A DNA stretch of 64,000 nt from an uncultured Clostridia bacterium (GTDB taxonomy: Bacteria > Bacillota > Clostridia > Christensenellales > Borkfalkiaceae), in the NCBI GenBank assembly GCA_947175325.1, contig CAMWME010000005.1:20960-84959 (forward strand). Reading direction: 5' to 3'. A program made the translations under genes and the position numbers. Positions 17,385 to 25,197 of the stretch are shown here, one piece after another. The notes beneath the pieces were generated by a model. The model was not told the DNA's origin. It searched no databases and saw nothing but the letters and a program-made list of their open reading frames with translations. Each line of letters starts with the position of its first letter. Position 1 is the stretch's first letter.

Positions 17385-18047
17385 TTAATAGTCGTTTTTA
17401 GAATCTGCGGTTATGCCTTTAACCCGCGTGGTAACGAGGTGATAATTGTTCCTCGGGCTTACCTCAAACAGCGTGATATTTTGCGTAGAAGTTGCGATTG
17501 CCCCCGATATATCCGCGAAATAAGCCGTTTTGCCCGCCGCCATAATGACGGGTATTCCGTACAGATAAGAGTAGGCGCGGATAAGTAGCGGCGGGACGCT
17601 GTCACGCAGTTCTTCGAGTATGGCGACGATTACGTTGCACCCGCACATTGACAGACTTTTGAAGGTGTCGGGGAAGAGCAAATCGTTCTCGACGCACAGC
17701 CCGACCTTGCACCCGTTGACGCGGTAAAAGCCCAAGGACGAGCCACTTTTATAATCCTCGCAGTCCAAGACGTGGAGCATATCCGAAATACCCAAAAGCT
17801 TGCCCCTATCCGACACGGCGGCAGACTTTCTGACGAGCCCGCGGCTTACCGTTTTGCAGCCGCACACCAGCCCGCACTCGCCCTCTTTTGACAGCCTTGC
17901 GACCTTATCGAACTTGTCGGTTTCACCTTTAAGCTCGCTTTCATAGTCCACTTCGCCAAGTCCGCCGAACCCGAAAATTGCCACGTCGCAGTCGGGAAGG
18001 GTCTCCCTTTCCTCAACCGAGCCGTCGTTTACAACGCAAAATACCAT
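17385..18047 (-). CDS. Carbon-nitrogen hydrolase (nitrilase superfamily) homologue, shortened
   Basis: This 220-aa protein resembles the core of nitrilase-superfamily amidases. It has KLLGISDMLHV around the catalytic Lys position, then GSSLGFYRVNGCKVGLCVENDLLFPDTFKSLSMCG, which fits the nucleophile-Cys region. It is shorter than typical members (~260-300 aa), and the N-terminal catalytic Glu motif is not obvious, so activity is uncertain. I prefer the second ATG (MVFCVVND), but MYIM at 18056 is also possible. It lies upstream of maa and diverges from the M1 peptidase. Confidence 0.6.
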   Translation of the reverse strand: MVFCVVNDGSVEERETLPDCDVAIFGFGGLGEVDYESELKGETDKFDKVARLSKEGECGLVCGCKTVSRGLVRKSAAVSDRGKLLGISDMLHVLDCEDYKSGSSLGFYRVNGCKVGLCVENDLLFPDTFKSLSMCGCNVIVAILEELRDSVPPLLIRAYSYLYGIPVIMAAGKTAYFADISGAIATSTQNITLFEVSPRNNYHLVTTRVKGITADSKNDY

Positions 18048-18158
18048 AATGTACATTTTATTACGGCGGGCGGAAATATGTTAAAACGGGTTTTATTTAT
18101 AAAAACGCGCGCATATCTTATTTTAAAAAGCGCGATTTGCGGCCATTGAGGTGAAAGG

Positions 18159-19610
18159 GTGAAAAAATTTATTTCGGTTTTACTTAGCGTATGCGTAATT
18201 GCATTTTGCGTAACGCTTACCGCTTGCAAAAAGCAAGACGACAATAAGACTTGCTACGATATTTTCTGCATCTACGAAGAGGAAACGGGCACGCTTACGG
18301 GCACGATGAACGTTGATTATTACAACGACACCGATACCGAGATAAGCGACTTGAAGTTCAACCTTTACGGCAATGCGTTTAGAGAGGGCGCGGCGTATTC
18401 GCCCGTTTCGGATACCTATAAAAACCGTGCGTACTACGCGGGCGAAAGCTACGGCAATATGACGGTTGAAAACGTTGAGAACTGCGCGGGCTGGAATATC
18501 GCCGGAGAGGACGAAAATATACTGGTTGTAAACCTATTGACCCCCATATATCCCGAAGATAACGTGGTTTTGACGGTTTATTACACCCTTACTTTTGCCA
18601 AGGTAAATCACCGTACGGGGATATGCGCGGACACTGTAAATTTAGGCAATTTTTACCCCGTTATTTGCGGGCGGAATACCGAAGGCTTCGTTGAGTGTAA
18701 CTACTATTATTGCGGCGACCCGTTCTATTCCGAATGCGCGAATTACACCGTAACCGTTGACGTGCCCGAAAAATACGCCGTGGCGAGCAGCGGCAAGCAA
18801 ACGAGCGAAACTTGCGTAGACGGCAGAAAAAAGTGCAGCTACACTTTGAACAATGCGCGTGATTTCGCGCTCGTGCTTTCGGATAAGTTCGAGGTTGTGT
18901 CCGAAACGGTTGACGGGGTTGAGGTGAGCTATTATTACGTCAACGACACCACGCCCGAAAACTCTTTGGCGGCGGCAACCGAAAGCTTGAAGTACTTTTC
19001 CGAAACCTTCGGCAAGTACGCCTACCCCACCCTTGCCGTGGTGCAGACGGGGTTCTGCTACGGCGGTATGGAGTACCCCGCCCTTACGATGATTGCCGAG
19101 GGGCTGGATTCCGACAACAACATTTACACTATCGTGCACGAGAACGCGCATCAATGGTGGTACGCGATGGTTGGCAGCGACCAGATGAACGACGCTTGGC
19201 AAGACGAGGGTTTGGCGGAGTACTCTACACTTGCCTTCTTCGAAAGCCACCCCACCTACGGGTTTACGCGTAAGGGAATGATTAATTCCGCGACGAGCTA
19301 TTACAGGGCGTTCTTCACCGTGTTCAGTCAGTTGAACGACGTCGCCGACACGCGTATGCACAGACACCTCAGCGAATACACGAGCGAGTTAGAATACAAC
19401 AACGTAACCTATAACAAGGGTATGATTTTGTTCGAGATGCTTAGGACTACTTTGGGGGACGAGAGCTTTTTCGGCGGATTAAAGAAGTATTTTAACGAAA
19501 ACTGCGGCAAAATTGCCACGGCGGACGATTTGATAGGCTGCTTTATAAAGAGCGGCTGCGACGTTGAGGGGCTGTTTAACTCCTTCTTAGAGGGTAAAAT
19601 TTTGATTTAA
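18159..19610 (+). CDS. M1-family metallopeptidase lipoprotein
   Basis: This is a 483-aa surface aminopeptidase-like lipoprotein. It starts with GTG after GAGGTG. The N-terminal signal ends in the lipobox LTAC at about residues 20-23. The M1 exopeptidase motif appears as GGMEYP and the zinc site as HENAHQWW near residue 327, with the distal glutamate in DEGLAEYS. It probably trims peptides outside the membrane. It is a single-gene unit with a terminator. One copy of the dispersed CCCCCATATAT motif lies inside it at 18539. Confidence 0.9.
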   Translation: MKKFISVLLSVCVIAFCVTLTACKKQDDNKTCYDIFCIYEEETGTLTGTMNVDYYNDTDTEISDLKFNLYGNAFREGAAYSPVSDTYKNRAYYAGESYGNMTVENVENCAGWNIAGEDENILVVNLLTPIYPEDNVVLTVYYTLTFAKVNHRTGICADTVNLGNFYPVICGRNTEGFVECNYYYCGDPFYSECANYTVTVDVPEKYAVASSGKQTSETCVDGRKKCSYTLNNARDFALVLSDKFEVVSETVDGVEVSYYYVNDTTPENSLAAATESLKYFSETFGKYAYPTLAVVQTGFCYGGMEYPALTMIAEGLDSDNNIYTIVHENAHQWWYAMVGSDQMNDAWQDEGLAEYSTLAFFESHPTYGFTRKGMINSATSYYRAFFTVFSQLNDVADTRMHRHLSEYTSELEYNNVTYNKGMILFEMLRTTLGDESFFGGLKKYFNENCGKIATADDLIGCFIKSGCDVEGLFNSFLEGKILI

Positions 19611-19629
19611 CGGATTTGGGGACATAAGG

Positions 19630-19663
19630 AACGCGCCCGCAAGCATTGGCTTACGGGCGCGTT
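19630..19663. terminator. Terminator between the M1 peptidase and XRE genes
   Basis: The AACGCGCCCG arm pairs with CGGGCGCGTT around a 14-nt loop, followed on the plus strand by ATTTATT. It sits between convergent genes and may serve both. Confidence 0.75.
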
Positions 19664-19668
19664 ATTTA

Positions 19669-19869
19669 TTAGTCTTTGATATATTCGATAATATCCTCTA
19701 CTTTGCAATCTAAAATTTTGCAAAGGTCGTCTATCTTTGTGGTACTTATGCCGTCCCCTTTGCGAAGTCGGTGAATAAAACTACCGCTCATATTATACTT
19801 GTTAATAAGCGTGTAAGTAGATTCCCCTTTTTCTTTTAAAGTTTTCCAAAACGGTGCGTAAGAAATCAT
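19669..19869 (-). CDS. XRE-family (Cro/CI-like) transcriptional regulator
   Basis: This 66-aa protein is a single helix-turn-helix domain: YTLINKYNMSGSFIHRLRKGDGISTTKIDDLCKILDCKVEDIIEYI. Such solo XRE proteins are typically autorepressors. It diverges from a 65-aa unknown gene, and a 15-bp perfect palindrome overlaps both -35 boxes (19894-19908). Autoregulation plus control of the neighbour is therefore likely. The phenotype controlled is unknown. Confidence 0.88.
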   Translation of the reverse strand: MISYAPFWKTLKEKGESTYTLINKYNMSGSFIHRLRKGDGISTTKIDDLCKILDCKVEDIIEYIKD

Positions 19870-19875
19870 ATGCTA

Positions 19876-19926
19876 ATTATAAAATGTAGTCATATTATTG
19901 ACAATAATCTGTTTTTAGACTATACT
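19876..19926. promoter_or_regulatory. Overlapping divergent promoters with a 15-bp palindromic operator
   Basis: On the plus strand TTGACA (19898-19903), 17 nt, then TATACT (19921-19926). On the minus strand TTGTCA (19899-19904), 17 nt, then TATAAT (19876-19881). The two -35 boxes overlap within the perfect palindrome ATTATTG-A-CAATAAT (19894-19908). A repressor dimer there would block both promoters. Confidence 0.8.
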
Positions 19927-19957
19927 TTCTGTTATTAACTACTAAGGAGAAAAACAA

Positions 19958-20155
19958 ATGGACAAGACACCCGAAGAAAGGGAAGAAATTATCAAAGCTA
20001 TAATGGAAGGCAAGGTTAAGAAGGACGAATTTTTAGCCGATATATTTATCGCGTTAAAAGATTGTATTGTGGGTAAGCACGAGCAAGTTGGTAACAAAAT
20101 AATAATAAAGCTTTATAACGGGCAGAAATTTGAGCTTGTACTGAATGAAGTTTAA
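19958..20155 (+). CDS. Small hypothetical protein paired with XRE regulator
   Basis: This is a 65-aa unrecognised protein starting MDKTPEEREEIIKAIMEGKVKKDEF and ending in two predicted beta strands (KIIIKLYNGQKFELVLNEV). The start has a strong AAGGAG site and the gene has its own perfect promoter. There is no signal peptide, membrane segment or cysteine motif beyond one Cys. Its pairing with the divergent repressor suggests a regulated partner, possibly toxin-antitoxin-like or phage-remnant-like, but nothing identifies the function. Confidence 0.7.
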   Translation: MDKTPEEREEIIKAIMEGKVKKDEFLADIFIALKDCIVGKHEQVGNKIIIKLYNGQKFELVLNEV

Positions 20156-20174
20156 ACAAATTTTAAACTTTAAC

Positions 20175-20203
20175 TTGCAATTTGCAATATAATAGGATAT
20201 AAT
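20175..20203 (+). promoter_or_regulatory. Promoter of the corA transcript
   Basis: TTGCAA (20175-20180) and TATAAT (20198-20203) are 17 nt apart. The expected start is about 20210, giving a ~140-nt leader before corA. Confidence 0.7.
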
Positions 20204-20229
20204 AGTTATACTTATTTTAGGAGTGCGAA

Positions 20230-20265
20230 ATGGACGTTCCGGATAGTTGTAACTTAATATTATAG
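20230..20265 (+). CDS. Leader peptide upstream of corA (11 aa)
   Basis: This short ORF, MDVPDSCNLIL, lies between the promoter and the attenuator hairpin. It has an AGGAG site 6 nt before its ATG, as good as those of real genes nearby. Its stop is 8 nt before the antiterminator arm, so ribosome position or release could decide the hairpin. Leader peptides control Mg transporters elsewhere (for example MgtA). The link here is inference. Confidence 0.55.
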   Translation: MDVPDSCNLIL

Positions 20266-20272
20266 TGAATTA

Positions 20273-20328
20273 ATTCCGTACAGAAGCGTAGATTCGTAGT
20301 GCACGGAATTGTTCCGTGCATTTTTTTT
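20273..20328 (+). terminator. Attenuator (terminator with competing arm) in the corA leader
   Basis: The terminator hairpin is GCACGGAA-TTG-TTCCGTGC (20301-20319) followed by eight T. The upstream segment ATTCCGT (20273-20279) is complementary to ACGGAAT (20303-20309), the same arm the terminator uses, so an antiterminator can form. This is a classic mutually exclusive layout before the corA start at 20352. Confidence 0.75.
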
Positions 20329-20351
20329 GACGAATTTACAAGGAGGGACTT

Positions 20352-21356
20352 ATGGTAAAGTATTTTTTCTCTGCCGCTGACGGAAAGTTGGAAAGGTCCG
20401 AAAAGTTTATAAAGAATTGCTGGGTTGACATGGTTGACCCCACCGACGACGAGTGCGAGGACGTTGCCGCAATCACGGGCGTGCCCGAAGATATGATTAA
20501 AGCCGCATTGGACGAACAAGAGCGCGCGCGTTCGGAATTTGACGAGGGCTGCAGCATGTTCGTCGTTGACTGCCCCATTATGGAGGAGGGCGCGAACGGC
20601 GACAGCTACACCACCCTACCCCTTTCAATAATTTATAATTCCGAGTGTATAATAACCGTTAGCCTTAAAGGCAACACCGTTTTGAAGGAGTTTATTACGG
20701 GCAGAGAGCGCGTTTTTTGCGACAAGCCCGTACATTTCGCCCTTACCTTTATGCTGAATAACGCGAAAAGGTTTTTGTACTGCCTTAAACAGATAGACAG
20801 AAAAAACCACCGCATTCAGAACGAGGTGGGCAAAAATATGAAAAACACCGAAATTATTCAGCTTTTGGATTTGCAGAACTCGCTGGTTTACTTTTCCACC
20901 TCTTTGACGGCGAACGAGAGGGTACACGCGAAGCTTTCAAAGGTTGAGGGTGTGAAGGGACACGAGGATTACGAGGACCTTTACGAAGACGTCAGCATAG
21001 AAAATAAACAAGCTATTGAAACTTGTAATATATACAAGAATATTTTAAGCGTTACGATGGACGCGTACGGCTCGGTTATTTCCAACAACTCAAACGACTC
21101 GATGCGTAAGCTTACGATTATAACGGTACTTCTTGCAGTGCCCACGATGATTGCGGGGTTCTGGGGAATGAATATGCCCGTACCCGGCGAAACCGGCGTA
21201 AGCTTTTTGCAGACGGGTTGGTTCTGGCTGGTGGTGTTCGGGACGGTAATACTTACTGCGGCGATTGCGCTTATTATCGTCAAGGGCAACCCGTTTAAGC
21301 GGGCAAACAAGCCGAAAAAACGGAAAAGACGGGATAAAAAAGATAAAGACGAATAA
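20352..21356 (+). CDS. corA: CorA-family magnesium/divalent cation channel
   Basis: This 334-aa CorA-type channel has a cytoplasmic N-terminal alpha/beta and long-helix domain (1-250), two C-terminal membrane helices (about 254-275 and 286-308), and the selectivity motif WGMNMP, with GMN at 272-274. A basic tail (KPKKRKRRDKKDKDE) follows, as usual. The GGAGGG site gives the ATG. Expression appears to be controlled by the leader peptide and attenuator upstream. The ion is probably Mg2+, by family. Confidence 0.95.
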   Translation: MVKYFFSAADGKLERSEKFIKNCWVDMVDPTDDECEDVAAITGVPEDMIKAALDEQERARSEFDEGCSMFVVDCPIMEEGANGDSYTTLPLSIIYNSECIITVSLKGNTVLKEFITGRERVFCDKPVHFALTFMLNNAKRFLYCLKQIDRKNHRIQNEVGKNMKNTEIIQLLDLQNSLVYFSTSLTANERVHAKLSKVEGVKGHEDYEDLYEDVSIENKQAIETCNIYKNILSVTMDAYGSVISNNSNDSMRKLTIITVLLAVPTMIAGFWGMNMPVPGETGVSFLQTGWFWLVVFGTVILTAAIALIIVKGNPFKRANKPKKRKRRDKKDKDE

Positions 21357-21362
21357 TCAGAT

Positions 21363-21394
21363 GCGGAGCGGGTTTAATCCCCCTCCGCTTTTTT
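21363..21394 (+). terminator. Terminator of corA
   Basis: The GCGGAGCGGG arm pairs with CCCCCTCCGC around TTTAAT, followed by six T. Confidence 0.85.
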
Positions 21395-21470
21395 GTTGCA
21401 AAAAAATTTAATTACAAGGTTTATTTTTGTAATTTGAGGCAATAACAAACGTAACGAGGAGGGTTTAGCG

Positions 21471-21890
21471 ATGCGACTTGCAAGACTGCTTTTTTTGACG
21501 ATATCAGCTGTATTCGTACTTATGGCAGTGGCTTTTATGCCGCAAGACTTATGCTTTGAAAGCGGCGGCACCTATACCTTCTACTGCGGAACGAGCTCGG
21601 CAGACTGCAAAATCGTAACCGTAAAAAATTTTGCAAAGGCGCAAAAGCTTTGCCTTAAAAACGTTTGCGGGGAAAGCACGGATTACGAGGACTTCGATTT
21701 GGAAAGCTTTTTAAAGAGCGTTGACGGAAAAGTCGTGTTCGAAGAAAAATTTTCGGACGGGGTCAACTACTACTGCACGGCAGATTTGCCATATTCCGTA
21801 AAACTTAACAACCAGAAGATAAATCTGCATATAGCCGTTAAGGGCAATGCGGCAAGAGTGGCTTCACCGATAATTTTCGGCGGATACTGA
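21471..21890 (+). CDS. Hypothetical secreted protein upstream of spoIIQ-like gene
   Basis: This is a 139-aa unrecognised protein. An N-terminal hydrophobic segment (RLLFLTISAVFVLMAVAFM) suggests export or a membrane anchor. The rest is a small cysteine-containing domain (five Cys, several possibly paired) ending in hydrophobic strands. GAGGAGGG precedes the ATG. It lies 48 bp before the LytM peptidase and is probably co-transcribed. In Bacillus a secreted YwmB precedes spoIID/spoIIQ, but I cannot show homology. Confidence 0.7.
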   Translation: MRLARLLFLTISAVFVLMAVAFMPQDLCFESGGTYTFYCGTSSADCKIVTVKNFAKAQKLCLKNVCGESTDYEDFDLESFLKSVDGKVVFEEKFSDGVNYYCTADLPYSVKLNNQKINLHIAVKGNAARVASPIIFGGY

Positions 21891-21938
21891 ATAAAAGGCT
21901 TAAATGCTGTCAAGAAAATATAAAAAGGAGTTAAAAAA

Positions 21939-22574
21939 ATGAAAAACAAGCAAAAAACCCAACCTACGAAGAAAAGAATATTTACGTACTACCTCATTTT
22001 GGCGGCTTGCCTTTTGGTGATTGCCGCTATAACCGTCGGTATCGTGTTCGGCGTTAAACCCACGACCACTGGCAACCCCACCATTGACAATAGTCAGACC
22101 GAGGACCCCAAGCCCCCCGTTAAGGACCCCGAAGAGCCCACCGTGGACACTTCTTCCAAGTATGAATTTATCACGCCCGTGAAGAACGTGGTAGTTTCTC
22201 AAGCGCAAGTATTCTGGCACAACAAGACCTTGAACATCTTCCGCTTGCATCAAGGTATGGACTTCCAGTGCAATGCGGGAACGGAAGTTCTTGCAGCCGT
22301 TGACGGCACCGTTAAAAGCGTTTACACGAACGACAGACTTTACGGCGCCATGATAGAAATCGAGCACGCTAACGGTATTACCACCGTTTACAAGTTCGTT
22401 GAGCCCAACGAGACCTTGAGGGCGGGTGCAACGGTAAACCGCGGCGACGTTATTGCCAAGGTTGCGGCGGCAACGGGTGCCGAGAACGCGGACGGCGACC
22501 ACTTGCACTTCGAGGTTTACAAAAACAACAGAATGCAGAATCCCGACACGTATCTTAAACTGTTATCCAAATAA
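21939..22574 (+). CDS. spoIIQ: SpoIIQ-like M23 (LytM) peptidase, membrane-anchored
   Basis: This 211-aa protein has a short cytoplasmic N-terminus, one membrane helix (about 20-43), a Pro/Thr linker and an M23 domain. Zinc ligands are present: LHQGMDF (HxxxD) and DHLHFEVY (HxH), so unlike Bacillus SpoIIQ it may be catalytic. In sporulating Clostridia SpoIIQ-type proteins connect forespore and mother cell with SpoIIIAH. No other sporulation gene is seen nearby, so a general cell-wall role is possible. Confidence 0.75.
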   Translation: MKNKQKTQPTKKRIFTYYLILAACLLVIAAITVGIVFGVKPTTTGNPTIDNSQTEDPKPPVKDPEEPTVDTSSKYEFITPVKNVVVSQAQVFWHNKTLNIFRLHQGMDFQCNAGTEVLAAVDGTVKSVYTNDRLYGAMIEIEHANGITTVYKFVEPNETLRAGATVNRGDVIAKVAAATGAENADGDHLHFEVYKNNRMQNPDTYLKLLSK

Positions 22575-22589
22575 TTTTACCCCCATTGT

Positions 22590-22626
22590 AAAGCGCCCGC
22601 CGAGATACTTTTCGGCGGGCGCTTTT
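22590..22626 (+). terminator. Terminator after spoIIQ-like gene
   Basis: The AAAGCGCCCGCCGA arm pairs with TCGGCGGGCGCTTT, followed by TATAA. Confidence 0.85.
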
Positions 22627-22650
22627 ATAATTGTTAAATAATAAAGAAAA

Positions 22651-22780
22651 ATGTTAATTATGATAAAATATTACATTTAACATTTTTAAATATGTTAAGT
22701 TAACATAAATTATCTAAATTAACATAATATAGTGTTACAAAGTAACAAAATTTAAATTTTAAAATTTTTCGTAAATGTTA
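22651..22780. promoter_or_regulatory. ATGTTAA/TTAACAT operator-like array
   Basis: Five perfect ATGTTAA heptamers in either orientation lie at 22651, 22677, 22692, 22700 and 22719. Two of them form the perfect 15-bp palindrome ATGTTAA-G-TTAACAT (22692-22706). A sixth partial copy (ATGTTA, 22775-22780) abuts the -35 box of the 30-aa gene. The region is AT-rich, so some matches could be chance, but the palindrome and spacing look like binding sites. Confidence 0.55.
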
Positions 22781-22809
22781 TTGACTAACAAAAAAACCGG
22801 TGCTATACT
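22781..22809 (+). promoter_or_regulatory. Promoter of the 30-aa peptide gene
   Basis: TTGACT (22781-22786) and TATACT (22804-22809) are separated by 17 nt, just downstream of the ATGTTAA array. Expected start is about 22816. Confidence 0.75.
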
Positions 22810-22841
22810 TCGGGTGCAAAATGAGTTCGGGAGGTAAAAAA

Positions 22842-22934
22842 ATGATTTACGATTCATTAAACGAGCTTGACGAAAGAGTTGAAAACTACGGTGTTTCGCT
22901 TTTAAGTTACGTTGCATTGAACTGTGCAAGATAA
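22842..22934 (+). CDS. 30-residue peptide gene (absent from ORF track)
   Basis: The ORF encodes MIYDSLNELDERVENYGVSL followed by a ten-residue tail (LSYVALNCAR). It has a strong GGGAGG site 7 nt before the ATG, a good promoter, an operator-like array and a terminator at 23025, all of which argue for a real gene. The N-terminal half is acidic and helix-prone; the end is hydrophobic with one cysteine. It could be a signalling peptide, a RiPP-type precursor or a regulatory microprotein. No processing gene lies adjacent. Confidence 0.6.
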   Translation: MIYDSLNELDERVENYGVSLLSYVALNCAR

Positions 22935-23024
22935 GCGTTCAGCTTAACCGAGTAGCTTAATTACGAAAGCTCTTAACTTTCAAAAACACAAAAGTTATAG
23001 ATTTACTAAACTTTAAAATAATAT

Positions 23025-23058
23025 AAGGCCGCGGCAATTTTATTGCCGCGGCCGTTTT
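23025..23058. terminator. Bidirectional terminator between peptide gene and mocR
   Basis: GGCCGCGGCAAT pairs with the complementary TTGCCGCGGCC around a short T-rich loop, with TTTT on the plus side and A/T-rich sequence on the other. It separates convergent genes. Confidence 0.85.
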
Positions 23059-23059
23059 G

Positions 23060-24406
23060 TTAAATTTGCGATAGAATTTCGGGCGTTAACCCCGAGTAGT
23101 TGATTACGGCGCACCCCTCTACCCCCGCCATCGGCGCAAGAAGGTAATCCGAAAGGCACTTGATTTTTATTCCTCGGGCAGCGGCAACCGACTTAATTTG
23201 CCCGTCTGACTGCGCGTCGGGGAATTTGGCTATTACGTGAAGTCCGCTGCCCGTGTCAAGCACCTCACACCTTTCGGGCAAAGATGCAAGCTTTTTCAAA
23301 AGCGCGCCGTGGACCGTTCGGTAGTAGTTTTTTAATCGGTTTAGGTGCCGCTCGAAGTAGCCGCCGTCAAGCATTTTAGCGAGCGCCTTTTGCTCGAACA
23401 GCGGCACGAAGCTTGCCGACGAGGAAAAGATTTGTAAAAACCTATCGTACAGCGCGGGCGGAAGGACCATGTAGCCCATTCTCATTGACGGCGCAAGGCT
23501 TTTGGAGAAGGTGTTCATATAGATTACTTTTTCGGGGCACAGCCCGCACATACACTGCAAGGGCTTACCCGTTAGGCGGAACTCGCTGTCGTACTCGTCC
23601 TCAATGACGTAGCCGCCGCTTCGCTTTGCCCACTCGATAAGGCGCGAGCGGGCGGAAACGGGCATTACCGCGCCCGTGGGGAACTGGTGGGACGGCGAAA
23701 CGTGAGCAACGTGCGCTTCGCTTTTTTCAAGAACGGAAACGTCGATACCCGTATCTGTGACGCCTACGGGAAGGCAGCGTGCGCCGTTCAAAGCGTAGGT
23801 AGAAGAAATTTTACCGTAGCCCGGGTTTTCAACGGCGTAAAGCTTATCCCGCCCGAGAAGCTGAACTATAACGCCGTACAGATGCTCTGCGCCCGCGCCT
23901 ACGACGATATAGCGCGGGTCCACGTCTATCCCGCGCGAGCGGTAAAGATACGCCGCCACGGCGCTTTTAAGCCCCTTGTCGCCGTCGCACGGAACGCGCT
24001 CCAAAAGATGCTCGCCGCAGTCTGACAAAACCGAGCGTATAAGCCGCGCCCATACCGAAAACGGGAACATATTCGGGGGGGTATTGCCGTGGACGAGGTC
24101 AATTTTGAAGTTTTCTTCTTGCTCGATTTCTGTATAATTTGAGGCGGCTTTGCGTTCTTCTTTAAGCCCCTCCGCCACCTTTTCGGCGTAGAAGCCGCTG
24201 CGCTCCTTCGAGCGGATATAGCCCTCGGCAAGCAGCTGGTCGTAGGCAAGTTGAACGGTTACGACGCTTACGCCAAGCTCAGCGGCGAATGCGCGCTTGG
24301 AAGGGAGCCTCTCCCCCGCCTTTATTTTACCGCGCAAAATATCGTCGCGCACGCAAGAATATAACGTGTAGTATTTGTTTTTACCTTTTAAGTCGTAGTT
24401 GTACAT
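23060..24406 (-). CDS. MocR/PdxR-type GntR regulator with aminotransferase domain
   Basis: This 448-aa regulator has an N-terminal GntR winged helix (LPSKRAFAAELGVSVVTVQLAYDQLLAEGYI, about 38-68) fused to a class I aminotransferase-like domain. The PLP lysine lies in MNTFSKSLAPSMRMGY and there is a preceding VIEDEYDSEFR motif. MocR proteins use PLP as effector and often control PLP synthesis or vitamin B6 uptake. It diverges from an ECF S-component gene across 72 bp, so that transporter is its likely target. Confidence 0.9.
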   Translation of the reverse strand: MYNYDLKGKNKYYTLYSCVRDDILRGKIKAGERLPSKRAFAAELGVSVVTVQLAYDQLLAEGYIRSKERSGFYAEKVAEGLKEERKAASNYTEIEQEENFKIDLVHGNTPPNMFPFSVWARLIRSVLSDCGEHLLERVPCDGDKGLKSAVAAYLYRSRGIDVDPRYIVVGAGAEHLYGVIVQLLGRDKLYAVENPGYGKISSTYALNGARCLPVGVTDTGIDVSVLEKSEAHVAHVSPSHQFPTGAVMPVSARSRLIEWAKRSGGYVIEDEYDSEFRLTGKPLQCMCGLCPEKVIYMNTFSKSLAPSMRMGYMVLPPALYDRFLQIFSSSASFVPLFEQKALAKMLDGGYFERHLNRLKNYYRTVHGALLKKLASLPERCEVLDTGSGLHVIAKFPDAQSDGQIKSVAAARGIKIKCLSDYLLAPMAGVEGCAVINYSGLTPEILSQI

Positions 24407-24478
24407 ATCTGGTATTATAAAATTATATTAAATTGATTATTCTAATAACACCAAACGGTTGATATAATAGGTAACGCT

Positions 24479-25153
24479 ATGGTTAAAAACAAAAAGAAAA
24501 AAGTTTTATTTACCACTAAGTGGCTGACTTATACTGCGCTAATGACCGCGCTTGTGGTTGCAACGGGGTACATACCGGGGATACCCGTGCTTACGGGCAA
24601 AATCTATTGGTGCGACTTTGCCATATACACAGCCGCGTATATTTTGGACCCGTTGGCGGCGACGATAGTCGGCGGTATAGGAACGACGTTTTTCGATTTG
24701 TTCGGAATAAACGGCACGGCGTACAACGCAATACCATCGCTTATAATTCACGGTATGCAAGGGCTGTTTGCTTCTTTGATTTTTATGGTATTGAAGAAGT
24801 ATTTCAATAAGGCGGACAGCAACAAGCGTGAGGGTGTAATTGCCGTTATTTCAAGCATATTGCCGGCCCTTTGGGTAATTTTAGGCTATTTTATAAAGCG
24901 TATAACGTGGGAAACTCTTGCACCCGAAGTTGCCGTTTTGAAGATGCCCGCAAACGTTTTACAAGAAATTATCGGCATCACCGTTGCGATTATAATATGT
25001 TACGTATGCAGATTTAAACGACAGCTTAAACGCGCCCACCTTTTGCCCGATTTTAAGGGTGAGATTTTAGATAAGGGTGAAAAGGTTGAAGCCGTGAATA
25101 CGGAAAGCAATAACTTGACAACCCAAGATACTGACGAGAATACAGAGAATTAG
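24479..25153 (+). CDS. ECF transporter substrate-binding (S) component, possibly vitamin B6-type
   Basis: This is a 224-aa membrane protein with about six helices in the ECF S-component style: YTALMTALVVATGYIPGIP, a DFAIYTAAYILDPLAA stretch and a GGIGTTFFDLFG loop. A cytoplasmic acidic tail follows. It lacks its own ATPases, so it would use the shared EcfAAT module encoded elsewhere. Divergence from a PLP-sensing MocR regulator suggests pyridoxine or a related precursor. Pantothenate- or HMP-type S-components are alternatives. Confidence 0.75.
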   Translation: MVKNKKKKVLFTTKWLTYTALMTALVVATGYIPGIPVLTGKIYWCDFAIYTAAYILDPLAATIVGGIGTTFFDLFGINGTAYNAIPSLIIHGMQGLFASLIFMVLKKYFNKADSNKREGVIAVISSILPALWVILGYFIKRITWETLAPEVAVLKMPANVLQEIIGITVAIIICYVCRFKRQLKRAHLLPDFKGEILDKGEKVEAVNTESNNLTTQDTDENTEN

Positions 25154-25162
25154 TTTTATTTT

Positions 25163-25196
25163 AAAAGCCCCGCGGCGGTTGCCGCGGGGCTCTTTT
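25163..25196. terminator. Bidirectional terminator between ECF S-component and ddl
   Basis: The AAAAGCCCCGCGGC arm pairs with GCCGCGGGGCTCTTTT. T runs on both strands fit the two convergent genes. Confidence 0.88.
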
Positions 25197-25197
25197 A

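Noticed and set aside
22692-22706. ATGTTAA-G-TTAACAT palindrome as an insertion-sequence end or att site
   Set aside because: No transposase or integrase is nearby and the words cluster upstream of a promoter, so an operator array is the simpler reading.
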